Shown: positions 25,576 through 34,441, numbered from the stretch's first letter. The stretch is DNA of 64,000 bases from Streptomyces sp. NBC_00247 (GCF_036188265.1 NZ_CP108093.1:1178001-1242000), one strand, 5' to 3'. The notes: generated by a model not told the origin, from the sequence alone. Numbers and translations: made by a program.

Positions 25576-26562
25576 GTGAACGTCACGTCTCGTGTGCGTG
25601 CCGGTGCCGTCGTCGGTGCTGTCGCTCTCGCCCTCGGCGCCTTCGCCGCCCCGGCCGCCATCGCCGACCCGCCGGCCGCCGAGTACCGCACCCTGGCCGG
25701 TGTCGGTTCGGACACGACCCAGGACGTCGTGAACGCCCTCGGCAACACGGTCCTGAACTCCTCGGGCAGCAAGATCATCGCCTCCTACGACGCCACCGGC
25801 ACGGCGACGGTCAAGACCCACGCCACCGCCTGTGTGGTCAACCGGCCCAACGGCTCCTCCGCCGGTATCACCGCCCTCGCCGCCGACGTCGCCGACACCA
25901 CCGTCGACTGCATCGACTTCGCCCGCTCCTCGCGTGGCATCAAGACGGCGGGCACCACCCTGACCTGGATCCCCTTCGCCAAGGACGCGGTCTCCGTCGC
26001 GGTCCGCACCGACAGCGCGCTCTACGCCGCCGGCGCCCAGGACCTCACCACGGCGCAGCTGAAGGCCGTCTACCAGTGCACCACGACCACGCTGAACGGC
26101 GTGACCCTCACCCCGCTGCTCCCCCAGACCGGTTCGGGCACCCGCTCCTTCTTCCTGGAGAAGCTCGGCCTGACGGACGCGCAGGTCGGTTCCTGCGTCG
26201 ACCAGACGGTCCAGGAGAACAACGGCGTCGCCCTGAACACCGCCGGTGACATCGCCCCGTACTCGGTGGCCCAGTACATCGCCCAGGCCACCGGCACGGT
26301 CAGCGACATCCACGGCTCCACCGCCCTGATCAAGGTCAACGGCACTTCGCCCATCAGCGGAGGCGCCCTCAACTCCGGCTTCACCTACACCCGTGACGTC
26401 TACAACGTCGTCCCCACGGCAAAGCTCAGCGACGCCACCGTCGCGTCCACCTTCGTCGGATCGACCTCGAAGGTCTGCGCCGCCACCTCCACCATCACCG
26501 CCTACGGCTTCGGCACCCTCGGCACCGCCTGCGGCGCGACCGCGATCACGGGCCTCAACTAA
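25576..26562 (+). CDS. Freely secreted PstS-like substrate-binding protein
   Basis: A 328-aa exported protein with a signal peptide (residues 1-31, AIA-DP) and no lipobox, stalk or C-terminal anchor. 'YRTLAGVGSDTTQDVVNALG' replaces the GSGST loop, 'KAVYQCTTTTLNGVTLTP' resembles the PstS 'IF.G.I..W' region, and 'LPQTGSGTRSFFLEKLGL' is the ligand-loop segment. The six Cys suggest disulfides. The GTG at 25576 has GGAGGAG 7 bp upstream. It is the third binding-protein homologue in one locus and the only soluble one, so it may act as a scavenging carrier in the wall space. Confidence 0.8.
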   Translation: MNVTSRVRAGAVVGAVALALGAFAAPAAIADPPAAEYRTLAGVGSDTTQDVVNALGNTVLNSSGSKIIASYDATGTATVKTHATACVVNRPNGSSAGITALAADVADTTVDCIDFARSSRGIKTAGTTLTWIPFAKDAVSVAVRTDSALYAAGAQDLTTAQLKAVYQCTTTTLNGVTLTPLLPQTGSGTRSFFLEKLGLTDAQVGSCVDQTVQENNGVALNTAGDIAPYSVAQYIAQATGTVSDIHGSTALIKVNGTSPISGGALNSGFTYTRDVYNVVPTAKLSDATVASTFVGSTSKVCAATSTITAYGFGTLGTACGATAITGLN

Positions 26563-26566
26563 AGGC

Positions 26567-26608
26567 TGTCCCGCAATTCCTGGCGGGTGCGCGACGCCTT
26601 GCGGGACA
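26567..26608. repeat. Inverted repeat after the secreted binding protein
   Basis: TGTCCCGCAA and TTGCGGGACA form perfect 10-bp arms around a 22-nt loop, starting 5 bp after the stop codon. It probably acts as a terminator or RNA-stabilising stem together with the next hairpin. Confidence 0.65.
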
Positions 26609-26636
26609 ACCCTTCGGGCGTGCACCGCAAGGCGGA

Positions 26637-26670
26637 GGACCGCCCGAGTACGCATGTACTCGGGCGGTCC
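26637..26670. terminator. Perfect 15-bp hairpin
   Basis: GGACCGCCCGAGTAC, loop GCAT, GTACTCGGGCGGTCC: a very stable stem-loop with a 4-nt loop, 74 bp after the secreted protein stop. No T-run follows, as is common in Streptomyces. It separates the binding-protein gene from the LASTG surface-protein gene. Confidence 0.75.
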
Positions 26671-26793
26671 GACAACGCCGCGAGGTGCCGGGCCGGGCGC
26701 CGCCCGGCCCGGTCTCCGGCCGAACGACGGCGTGTCGACGACCTGCCCCGAACGACCTTCCAACCATCCACCGAGACCCTGGGGGAATCGCCC

Positions 26794-28218
26794 ATGAACC
26801 GTCCAGCACCACTGAGATCCCCTGTGGCACTGTTGATGAGTTGTGCCCTGCTGTTGGCGGCACTGGCAGCCGTCCTCGCGTCGGCGACGCAAGCACACGC
26901 GTTCACCACCATCGGTTCGCTCAGGCTGACCCCGTCGAGCGGCAGCATCGACACCCCTCTCCTGGTCACGCGCGTCGAGACGGACGGCCCCTGCCCGGCG
27001 GACACCGTCACCTCCACACTGGCCGTGGACATTCCCGGCACCGATTTCGCCGGGAACCTGGCCAAGTTGGAGTCCGCACCGAGCACGACGGAGGCCTTCT
27101 CCGGCACCCTGGCGGACAACGTGGGCTTTCCGTATCCCACGCTGAAGCAGCGTCTCCTCAACGCCGTCCCCGACGCGTCGCTCGACGGCGTCTACACCAT
27201 CGGTCTCAACTGCGGCCTGAACGCCGCCGACGCGCCCGCCTTCACCGTCCTCATCAAGGTCGAGGGGGACTCCTGGTCGGTCCTGGAGCAGAAGACCACC
27301 GGCATCACGCTGTCCAGCGTTCCCGCCCAGCCCGAGCCGGGCACGGCGTACACCCTGGTCGCCAACGTGGCGCCGGAAGGCGCGGCCGGGCGGGTGACGC
27401 TCGGGTCGAAGTCCACCGAGACCGCGGAACCGGTGACGGTCGGGGAAGCCGATGTGGTCGACGGCAAGGCAGAGTTCGCCCTCACCGCGCCGGCGACGAG
27501 CGGTTCGTCCTACTTCCATCTGGCGTTCGCGCCCACCGACACCCAGTCGTACGCGCCGTCCGAGTCGGACGGCTACCTCAGCTTCCTGGAGGCGAACACC
27601 CCCACCACCCCGCCCCCCACGACTCCCGCCCCCGGTGGGTCCGAGGACCTGGTGGTCACCGACTCCGAAGGCAACATCCTCGAAGCCGACCCCGCGCTGG
27701 AGCCCGGTGACACCGTGAAGATCACCGCGCACGGATTCACCGCGTCGGCCACCGTCAAGGCCGACCTCGACGGCGGCACCGCCCTCGCCGACGCGACCGC
27801 GGACGCGGAGGGCACGGTCGACGAGTACGCCTTCACCGTGCCCGACGACATCGAGGACGGCGACCACACCCTCACGCTCGCGGAGGACGCGTCCGGCGGG
27901 CAGAGCGTCGGGTTCGCCTTCACCACGGGTGCCGAGGCGACCGACGACCCGACCGACGGCCCCACCGCCGACCCCAGCGACACCACGGGTCCCGACGCCT
28001 CCACCGGCGGCTCCGACACCGGGGGCTCCGGCTCGGGCGGATCGGACGGCGGCCTGGGCACCGACTCCGGCTCCGGCTCCGGCGGCGCACTCGCCTCCAC
28101 CGGCGCGCAGCTCGGCACGGCCGCACTCGGTGGCCTCGCGCTGATCGCCGCCGGCGCCGCACTCGTCGTCCACGTACGCCGCAAGGGCATGCTCCGCTTC
28201 GGCGTCCCGCGTCACTGA
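26794..28218 (+). CDS. LASTG-motif surface protein (class E sortase substrate)
   Basis: A 474-aa exported protein. The signal peptide covers residues 1-33 (AHA-FT). The mature part has beta-sandwich-like segments with two Cys ('DGPCPAD', 'GLNCGLN'), an Ig-like region around 'YTLVANVAPEGAAGRVTLGS', and an acidic Thr/Asp/Gly stalk. The C-terminus is a sorting signal: LASTG at 433-437, a hydrophobic helix, then 'RRKGMLRFGVPRH'. LAxTG is the motif used by streptomycete class E sortases, so wall attachment is expected. GGGGGAA precedes the ATG. The function is unknown; placement between binding proteins and the sortase-like gene suggests a surface scaffold for this transporter. Confidence 0.8.
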   Translation: MNRPAPLRSPVALLMSCALLLAALAAVLASATQAHAFTTIGSLRLTPSSGSIDTPLLVTRVETDGPCPADTVTSTLAVDIPGTDFAGNLAKLESAPSTTEAFSGTLADNVGFPYPTLKQRLLNAVPDASLDGVYTIGLNCGLNAADAPAFTVLIKVEGDSWSVLEQKTTGITLSSVPAQPEPGTAYTLVANVAPEGAAGRVTLGSKSTETAEPVTVGEADVVDGKAEFALTAPATSGSSYFHLAFAPTDTQSYAPSESDGYLSFLEANTPTTPPPTTPAPGGSEDLVVTDSEGNILEADPALEPGDTVKITAHGFTASATVKADLDGGTALADATADAEGTVDEYAFTVPDDIEDGDHTLTLAEDASGGQSVGFAFTTGAEATDDPTDGPTADPSDTTGPDASTGGSDTGGSGSGGSDGGLGTDSGSGSGGALASTGAQLGTAALGGLALIAAGAALVVHVRRKGMLRFGVPRH

Positions 28219-28377
28219 CCCGTCCCCTGACCGACCCGTCCGCCGCGGGCCCGTGGCCGCCTCCTCGTGTGGCGGCCCGGGCCCGGCGGCGCGGAGCGGG
28301 TCCCCGTGTTCCGGGCCAAGGCCGTCGCGCCGACCACCCCGTCCCTCTCCGTACCGTCGACCAGGAGTGCACCCATC

Positions 28378-29310
28378 GTGTCCGTGCTCGCACCGCCGCC
28401 CCCGGCCGCACCGCCCGACCAGAAGCCGCCCCGCCCGGCCGCGGCGCCCGGCGCGGCAGCTTCCCGGCCCGGTCTCGCCCTGACCGGCGCCGTTCTGTGC
28501 GTGCTCGCCGCCGTGCTGTTCGGGTTCGCCGCGAACCTCACGATCGTCGGCCACCTCCAGCACGCCCGGGACCAACAGGTCGCCCACGACGACCTGCGGG
28601 AACAACTCGCCCTGGGTACGGCCCCGGTGGGCCAGCAGACCTTCGACGGCAAGGCGCTCGAACCCGGCGCCCCGGTCGCCCTGCTGCGCATCCCCGTGCT
28701 CGACCTGGAGGAGGTCGTCGCCGAGGGCACCACCTCCTCCGTGCTGATGTCGGGCCCCGGTCACCGCCGCGACACCCCGCTGCCCGGCCAGGCGGGCACC
28801 TCCATCGTCATGGGCCGGCAGTGGGGGTACGGCGGGCCCTTCGGCGGCCTGCGCAACCTGCCGGCCGGCACCCGGATCGACATCACCACCGGCCAGGCGA
28901 AGGTCACCTACGAGGTGACCGGAGTCCGTCGGGCGGGTGACCCGGTCCCCGCCCCACTCGCCTCCGGTGAGGGCCGCCTGACGCTGATCACCGCGACCGG
29001 TGGTCCGTACACGCCCTCCGGCGTCCTGCGGGTCGACGCGAAGCTCGTCACGCCCGTCCAGCCGAGCCCGCCGCGGGTGCTGCGTACCGGCTGGATCGCC
29101 GAGTCCGAGCAGGCGCTGAAGGGTGAGGGCGACTCGTGGCTCCAGGTGTTCCTGTGGACGCAGGCCCTGCTCGTCGCGGCCCTGCTCACCGTGGCCGCCC
29201 ACCGGGTCTGGGGCCGCTGGCAGACCTGGGCCTGCGGAGCACCGCTGCTCGCCGCCCTCGGCATCGCGGACGCGGGAGCGTTGACCGCCCTGCTGCCCAA
29301 CCTCCTCTGA
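28378..29310 (+). CDS. Sortase-fold membrane protein lacking catalytic His and Cys
   Basis: A 310-aa protein with a Pro/Ala-rich start, one helix (34-56), an extracellular sortase-like domain (about 100-225) and two C-terminal helices. 'VALLRIPVLDLEEVVAEGTT' and 'GHRRDTPLPGQAGTSIVMG' followed by 'PFGGLRNLPAG' align with class E/F sortases. Where those have (A/S)GH, this one has 'MGRQ' (Arg147); where they have TLxTC, it has 'TLITAT' (Ala206). Both catalytic residues are therefore gone, although an Arg in 'GVLRVDAKL' remains. It is probably a sortase-derived binding or assembly subunit, not a transpeptidase. The GTG at 28378 has AGGAG 10 bp upstream. Confidence 0.8.
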   Translation: MSVLAPPPPAAPPDQKPPRPAAAPGAAASRPGLALTGAVLCVLAAVLFGFAANLTIVGHLQHARDQQVAHDDLREQLALGTAPVGQQTFDGKALEPGAPVALLRIPVLDLEEVVAEGTTSSVLMSGPGHRRDTPLPGQAGTSIVMGRQWGYGGPFGGLRNLPAGTRIDITTGQAKVTYEVTGVRRAGDPVPAPLASGEGRLTLITATGGPYTPSGVLRVDAKLVTPVQPSPPRVLRTGWIAESEQALKGEGDSWLQVFLWTQALLVAALLTVAAHRVWGRWQTWACGAPLLAALGIADAGALTALLPNLL

Positions 29311-29371
29311 CCACGGCTGCGTTCACGTTCTCGTTCACGCAGACCATCTCGCCGTCCCTTCTGGAGTCACC

Positions 29372-30235
29372 ATGACCACCACCGACACGACCGGCGCACC
29401 CGCCGACCGCGACGAGTTCACCGACACCCTCGTGCAGCCGCGCGTGATCCGCGGTCAGGGGCCCGCCACCCTGGAGGCCGACGAGATCTCCGCGTGGTTC
29501 GGGGACCACAAGGTCCTGGACCGGGTCTCGCTGACCATGCCCGCCCGCCGGGTCACCGCCCTCATCGGCCCGTCCGGCTGCGGCAAGTCGACGTTCCTGC
29601 GCATCCTCAACCGGATGCACGAGCTGATCGGTTCGGCCTCACTGGCCGGCCGGGTGCTGCTGGACGGCGACGACGTCTACGACCGGGGGCGCCGGATCAC
29701 GCACGCCCGCCGCAACATCGGCATGGTGTTCCAGAAGCCCAACCCGTTCCCCGCGATGTCGCTGTACGACAACGTCCTGGCGGGCCTCAAGCTCAACGCC
29801 ATCAAGGCCGGCCGCGACGCCCGCGACGACCTGGTGGAGGAGTGCCTCACCAAGGCGGGGTTGTGGCGGGAGGTCAAGGACCGGCTGCGCCAGCCCGGCG
29901 GGGCGCTCTCCGGCGGTCAGCAGCAGCGCCTGTGCATCGCCCGCTCGCTCGCGGTGCGCCCCCGCGTGCTCCTGATGGACGAGCCGTGCTCGGCCCTCGA
30001 CCCGACCTCCACCCGCCGCATCGAGGAGACCATCGCCGAGCTGAAGTCCGAGGTGACCATCGTGATCGTCACCCACAACATGCAGCAGGCCGCCCGCGTC
30101 TCGGACACCTGCGCGTTCTTCCTCGCCTCGCAGGGGACGCCCGGCCTCATCGTCGAACACGGCGACACCCAGGCCATGTTCGCCTCGCCCCGGGACGTAC
30201 GCACGGCCGACTACGTCAACGGCCGTTTCGGCTGA
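29372..30235 (+). CDS. PstB-like phosphate ABC transporter ATPase
   Basis: A 287-aa ATP-binding subunit close to PstB. Walker A is 'GPSGCGKST', the Q-loop region 'GMVFQKPNPFPAMSLYDNV' is the PstB signature, the ABC signature is 'LSGGQQQR', and Walker B with D-loop is 'VLLMDEPCSALDP'. 'VTHNMQQAARVSD' is the switch His. It should power the PstC/PstA-like pair although it lies 8.5 kb downstream of pstA, after the sortase-like gene (61-bp gap). No PhoU gene follows. An N-terminal extension of about 35 residues is unusual. Confidence 0.92.
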   Translation: MTTTDTTGAPADRDEFTDTLVQPRVIRGQGPATLEADEISAWFGDHKVLDRVSLTMPARRVTALIGPSGCGKSTFLRILNRMHELIGSASLAGRVLLDGDDVYDRGRRITHARRNIGMVFQKPNPFPAMSLYDNVLAGLKLNAIKAGRDARDDLVEECLTKAGLWREVKDRLRQPGGALSGGQQQRLCIARSLAVRPRVLLMDEPCSALDPTSTRRIEETIAELKSEVTIVIVTHNMQQAARVSDTCAFFLASQGTPGLIVEHGDTQAMFASPRDVRTADYVNGRFG

Positions 30236-30362
30236 CGGTACTCGCGGGAGTGCGGTGCCGGATCACCGACGACCCCGGGCCATAACCTCAGGTTTGGTCA
30301 TCCCGAAAAACCAGGTCTTGGACTTCTGGCTCCCCGCTCGCCAGCATGAACCGCAGGACGGA

Positions 30363-30392
30363 CGCGCCGCCGGAAACCCTTCCGGCGGCGCG
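30363..30392 (+). promoter_or_regulatory. Leader hairpin before the DHA2 exporter
   Basis: CGCGCCGCCGGA, loop AACCCT, TCCGGCGGCGCG: perfect 12-bp arms, 36 bp upstream of the exporter ATG. It may be the terminator of the PstB-like gene or a leader element of the exporter. Confidence 0.6.
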
Positions 30393-30428
30393 CGGCCGTC
30401 CGCAGGACGGGCAGGGGGCCGAACAGAC

Positions 30429-32000
30429 ATGCGGAAGAAGTGGTGGACGCTGCTGGGGGTGTGCGGCGGGACGTTCATGCTCCTGCTGGACACCACCATC
30501 GTCTACGTCGTCATGCCCGACGTGCAGGCCGACCTGAACGCCGGGTTCGCGGACCTCCAGTGGGTGATCGACGGCTACGCGCTGGCGCTCGCCGCGCTGT
30601 TGCTGACGAGCGGGACCCTCGCCGACCGGTTCGGCCGCAGGCGCCTCTACACCGTGGGCGTCGTCCTCTTCACGTGCGCCTCCCTGCTGTGCGGCCTGGC
30701 GCAGTCCCCGGCGATGCTGATCCTGGCCCGGATCTTCCAGGGCGTGGGCGGCTCCGTGATGTTCGCGACCGGCCTCGCGCTGCTCGCGGGCAGCTTCCAG
30801 GGCAAGGAGCGCGGCACGGCGTTCGGGGTGTGGGGCATGGTCACCGGTCTCGCCTCCGCGATCGGCCCGGTGGCCGGCGGCCTGATCTCCAGCGGCATCA
30901 GCTGGCGGGGGATCTTCCTGGTCAACGTCCCGATCGGCGTCCTCGTCGCGCTGATCGTCGCGCTGCGGGTGGACGAGGCCAAGTCACCGTTCCCGCGCAA
31001 GCTGGACCTTCCCGGCTTCGTCCTGCTCACCGCGGGCCTCGCCACGCTCGTCCACGGCCTGATCCGGGCCGGCGAGAAGGGCTGGAGCGAGAACGGCGCG
31101 CTCACCTCCCTGGTCGTGGGCGGTGTGCTGCTGGCCGCCTTCCTCGTCGTCGAGGCACGGGTGGCGCAGCCGATGTTCGACCTGGGGCTGTTCCGCATCC
31201 CGACCTTCGTCGGCGGGTCCGTGGCGGCGTTCGCGATGAACGGTTCACTCTTCGCGATGTTCCTCTTCCTGGCCATCCACTTCCAGGAGGTGCTCCAGTA
31301 CTCGTCGTTGGAGACCGGGGTGCGCCTGCTGGCCTCCTCGCTCGCGATGCTCGTCGCCTCGCTGGTGGCGGGACGTGTCAGCACCAAGGTCCAGCCCCGC
31401 TTCCTGATCGGCGGCGGTCTGCTCCTGGTCGGGGCCGCCCTTCTGCTGATGGGCGGAGTGGACGCGCGGTCCGGCTGGGAGCACTTCCTCCCCGGTCTCG
31501 TGCTGGGCGGGCTGGGAGCCGGTCTGGTGAACCCGCCGCTCGCCTCGACCGCCGTGGGCGTCGTGGACTTCTCCCGCTCCGGGATGGCCTCCGGCGTCAG
31601 CGGCACGTTCCGGCAGCTCGGGGTGAGCGCCGGGGTCGCGGTGCTCGGCTCCACCTTCGCCGTCGTCATCGGCGACCGGCTTCGCGACGGGCTGGCAGGC
31701 GTGCCGGGCGCGGGCGACCGTACCGGCCGACTCGTCGCCCTGGTCCGCGGAGGCGAGATCGACCGGGCCGCGGCCCTGGTGCCCGAGGCGCGGCGCGGGA
31801 CCGTCGAACGACTCGCCGTCGAGGGGTACGTCGACGGGCTGAACACCCTCCTCGCCCTCTCGGCCGGCCTCGCGCTGGTGGGCGGGGTGGCGTCCCTGCT
31901 GCTGATCCGCGCGGCGGACTTCCGGGCCGCGCAGCAACCGAAGGAACCCGCGGCGGGGCCGCCCCGATCCCACCACCGCACCGAGGAGTTCCACGCATGA
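30429..32000 (+). CDS. DHA2-family (EmrB/QacA) drug exporter
   Basis: A 523-aa major-facilitator protein with 14 predicted helices. Motif '[18 protein letters not shown]' at residues 17-34 is the DHA2 motif D1, '[16 protein letters not shown]' is motif A, and '[20 protein letters not shown]' is motif C with the antiporter signature. Members export hydrophobic drugs or antibiotics in exchange for protons. The ATG at 30429 is chosen because the first helix follows directly. The stop overlaps the DsbA-like gene (ATGA), so the two are translationally coupled. Confidence 0.92.
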   Translation: MRKKWWTLLGVCGGTFMLLLDTTIVYVVMPDVQADLNAGFADLQWVIDGYALALAALLLTSGTLADRFGRRRLYTVGVVLFTCASLLCGLAQSPAMLILARIFQGVGGSVMFATGLALLAGSFQGKERGTAFGVWGMVTGLASAIGPVAGGLISSGISWRGIFLVNVPIGVLVALIVALRVDEAKSPFPRKLDLPGFVLLTAGLATLVHGLIRAGEKGWSENGALTSLVVGGVLLAAFLVVEARVAQPMFDLGLFRIPTFVGGSVAAFAMNGSLFAMFLFLAIHFQEVLQYSSLETGVRLLASSLAMLVASLVAGRVSTKVQPRFLIGGGLLLVGAALLLMGGVDARSGWEHFLPGLVLGGLGAGLVNPPLASTAVGVVDFSRSGMASGVSGTFRQLGVSAGVAVLGSTFAVVIGDRLRDGLAGVPGAGDRTGRLVALVRGGEIDRAAALVPEARRGTVERLAVEGYVDGLNTLLALSAGLALVGGVASLLLIRAADFRAAQQPKEPAAGPPRSHHRTEEFHA

Positions 32001-32653
32001 CCAGCACCACCGCTTTCACCCGCACGCACCCGAGCACGTACGATCCGGCCGACACCGCCAGGGTCGACTTCTGGTTCGATCCGGCCTGCCCCTTCGCGTG
32101 GATCACCTCCCGCTGGATGGTGGAGGTCGCGCTCCACCGTCGGCTGGACCTGCGGTTCCGCCTGATGAGCCTGTACGTACTCAACGAGAAGCGCGAGCTT
32201 CCCCCCTGGTACCGCACTCTGGTGGACGACTCGCTGGCCTTGAACCGGATCTGTGCCGCGGCCGCCCAGGTGCACGGCGAGGAGATGCTCGCGCCCCTCT
32301 ACACGGAGTTGGGCGAGCGCATCCACAACGGCGGCGACAAGGACTACCGGTCCGTCGCTCGGCAGGCGCTGCGTGCGCTGGATCTTCCGATCGGGTTGCT
32401 GGCGGCCGCCGACACCGAGGCGCACGACGTGTGGCTGCGGGCGAGCCACCACCGTGGTGCCGACGCGGTCGGCGACGACGTGGGGACGCCCACCGTCCGC
32501 ATCGACGGTGTCGCCTTCTTCGGGCCTGTCCTCCAGTCGATCCCCCGCGGCGAGGAGGCCACCCGTCTCTTCGACGCCACGAGGACGCTCGCCGCGTTCC
32601 CGGACTTCTTCGAACTGAAGCGGACCCGGTCCGGCGAGCTCCGCTTCGAATGA
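31997..32653 (+). CDS. DsbA-like protein, Rv2466c (mycothiol nitroreductase) family
   Basis: A 218-aa thioredoxin-fold protein. The active-site segment is '[17 protein letters not shown]' (about residues 25-41), and the C-terminal half ('[20 protein letters not shown]', '[18 protein letters not shown]') closely resembles mycobacterial Rv2466c, a mycothiol-dependent nitroreductase. Rv2466c has CPWC; here the second Cys is Ala (CPFA), leaving a monothiol site. It is translationally coupled to a drug exporter, which suggests a joint role in resistance or redox detoxification. It is cytoplasmic, with no signal peptide. Confidence 0.88.
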   Translation: MTSTTAFTRTHPSTYDPADTARVDFWFDPACPFAWITSRWMVEVALHRRLDLRFRLMSLYVLNEKRELPPWYRTLVDDSLALNRICAAAAQVHGEEMLAPLYTELGERIHNGGDKDYRSVARQALRALDLPIGLLAAADTEAHDVWLRASHHRGADAVGDDVGTPTVRIDGVAFFGPVLQSIPRGEEATRLFDATRTLAAFPDFFELKRTRSGELRFE

Positions 32654-32745
32654 GCGGGTGTGCGTGGGGAATTCGCTGTCGCTCCGCCGCGACACGGCGC
32701 AGACTCACGGGCGGCCCGTGAGGACGAGAACGAAAGAGGAGCCCC

Positions 32746-34029
32746 ATGCCGGTGAGCCGGATCATTCCCCCCGGGGGAGCGCCGAGGAGGCTGGCCCTGG
32801 CGCAGTTGGCCAACTCGGTCGGCGACGGCGCCTATTACGTGTGCTCGGCGCTCTACTTCAGCCGTGTCGTCGGGCTGTCGCCCACCGCGATCGGCGCGGC
32901 GCTCACGCTGGGCTGGGCGCTCGGGGCGGTGGCGGGGGTGCCGTTGGGGCATCTCGCCGACCGGCGTGGGCCTCGCGGGATCGCGATCCTGATGTCCCTG
33001 GTGACCGGGGCCGCCGTCGCCTCGTTCCTCTTCGTGCGCGCCTACCCGGCCTTTCTGGTGGCGGTGTGCGTGTACGCCTGCGCCCAGTGCGGTCTCGCGG
33101 CGGCCCGGCAGGCCCTGCTGGCGGGCCTGGTCGAGCCCGCACGGCGTACCGAGACCCGCGCCCATCTGCAGTCGACCGTGAACGCGGGCCTCGCCCTCGG
33201 CGCGGCGCTCGGCGGAGTCGCCCTGCAACTCGACACCGAGGCCGCGTACTTGGCGGCCCTGGCGGTGGACGCGCTCAGCTTCGTGGTCGCGGCGGGAATG
33301 CTCTACCGGCTGCCGGCCCCCGAGGGGACGCCCGCCGGAGAACGTCCGCCGGGCGTGGGACGGTTGACGGTTCTGCGGGACCGGCCGTACGCCGTGGTGG
33401 CTCTGCTCAACACGGTCATGCTGCTCTACATGCCGCTGCTGAGCGTGGCTCTGCCGCTCTGGATCGTGCGACGCACCGAGGCGCCCGGGTGGACCGTCTC
33501 CGCACTGTTGGTGGTCAACACCGTGAGCGTGGTCCTCTTCCAGGTGCGGATCGCGTCCCGGGTGTCGGGCCTGGACTCGGCGTCCCGGTCGGTACGGCAC
33601 GCCGGGTACGTCCTGCTGCTGGCCTGCCTCGTCTTCGCGTGCTCGTCCCTGGGCGCGTCGGCGTGGGCGGCGGCCGTGCTGCTGCTGGCGGCGGCCGTGA
33701 TCCAGGTGCTCGGGGAGATGCTCCTCGGCTCGGGCTCGTGGGAGATCGGCTTCGCGCTCGCGCCGCCCGACAGGCAGGGCCAGTACCAGGGCTTCTACGG
33801 TGCGGGGACGGCCGTGGCGCGACTGGTGGGGCCCTTGCTGCTCACCGCGTTGATCCTGTCGTGGGGATTCTCCGGCTGGCTGGTGCTCGGCGGGCTCTTC
33901 CTCGCGGCCGGTACGGCCATGGGCCCGGCGGTGCGCCGGGCCGCCGCCCGGCGCGACGAGTCCCCGGCCGTCCGTGGCACCGGCCCACGGCCGGCCCCGG
34001 GCTCCGGAGTCGAACCGACCACCGGATGA
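32746..34029 (+). CDS. MFS transporter
   Basis: A 427-aa major-facilitator protein with about 12 helices. 'LANSVGDGAYYVCSALYFSR' opens helix 1, and 'GVPLGHLADRRGPRGIAILM' is the loop 2-3 motif A. Motif-C-like glycines occur in helix 5 ('NAGLALGAALGGVAL'). The family includes drug and macrolide exporters; the substrate is unknown. GAGGAG lies 5 bp before the ATG. It follows the DsbA-like gene by 92 bp and is convergent with the SnoaL-like gene. Confidence 0.88.
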   Translation: MPVSRIIPPGGAPRRLALAQLANSVGDGAYYVCSALYFSRVVGLSPTAIGAALTLGWALGAVAGVPLGHLADRRGPRGIAILMSLVTGAAVASFLFVRAYPAFLVAVCVYACAQCGLAAARQALLAGLVEPARRTETRAHLQSTVNAGLALGAALGGVALQLDTEAAYLAALAVDALSFVVAAGMLYRLPAPEGTPAGERPPGVGRLTVLRDRPYAVVALLNTVMLLYMPLLSVALPLWIVRRTEAPGWTVSALLVVNTVSVVLFQVRIASRVSGLDSASRSVRHAGYVLLLACLVFACSSLGASAWAAAVLLLAAAVIQVLGEMLLGSGSWEIGFALAPPDRQGQYQGFYGAGTAVARLVGPLLLTALILSWGFSGWLVLGGLFLAAGTAMGPAVRRAAARRDESPAVRGTGPRPAPGSGVEPTTG

Positions 34030-34075
34030 CGTCGCTCGCCCCGGATTTCCGGATTCCCGGGTGTCCGGGCTGCCC

Positions 34076-34441
34076 TCAGCCGGTGGGCGGACGGAACTCC
34101 GGCTGGTCGATGAGCCGCAGCCAACTCCCGTCCGCCTGGCGCCGGACCACCTGGGCGCGGGCGCCGGAGCCGTCCTTCGGGGGCGTGGAGGTCAGCGCGA
34201 TGTCGCCGACGACGAGCGTCGGGAGCGGCTCCTCCTGCTCGAACTTCGGCGCATGGGCGAGCACTTGCTCCCACAGCTTCCGGATGGCCTCCCGGCCGAC
34301 CGTGGTTCCGCCGGGCGGATAGGCCATCACCGCGTCCTCCTCGTACAGCGCAGCGAGACCCGCGGCGTCACCCGCGTTGGCGCGCTCCACGAACAGGCGG
34401 GTGAGGTCCTCCGGCTTCAGGGCCTTCTCGTTCTCGGACAC
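34076..34441 (-). CDS. SnoaL/NTF2-like protein (SgcJ-like)
   Basis: A 121-aa cone-shaped NTF2-like protein. 'LTRLFVERANAGDAAGLAAL' then 'YEEDAVMAYPPGG' followed by 'VGREAIRKLWEQVLA' is the classic N-terminal half of SnoaL/SgcJ/EcaC proteins, and the C-terminal strand is 'WLRLIDQPEFRP'. Such proteins act as small isomerases, hydrolases or ligand-binding domains; the specific role is unknown. It diverges from a LysR gene, which probably regulates it. Confidence 0.85.
   Translation of the reverse strand: MSENEKALKPEDLTRLFVERANAGDAAGLAALYEEDAVMAYPPGGTTVGREAIRKLWEQVLAHAPKFEQEEPLPTLVVGDIALTSTPPKDGSGARAQVVRRQADGSWLRLIDQPEFRPPTG

Noticed and set aside
25534..29202. 1222-codon minus-strand frame opposite the binding-protein, surface-protein and sortase-like genes
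   Set aside because: Very long but Gly/Arg/Val-rich without motifs. It spans several well-supported plus-strand genes and their hairpins, so it is an antisense shadow of high GC3.
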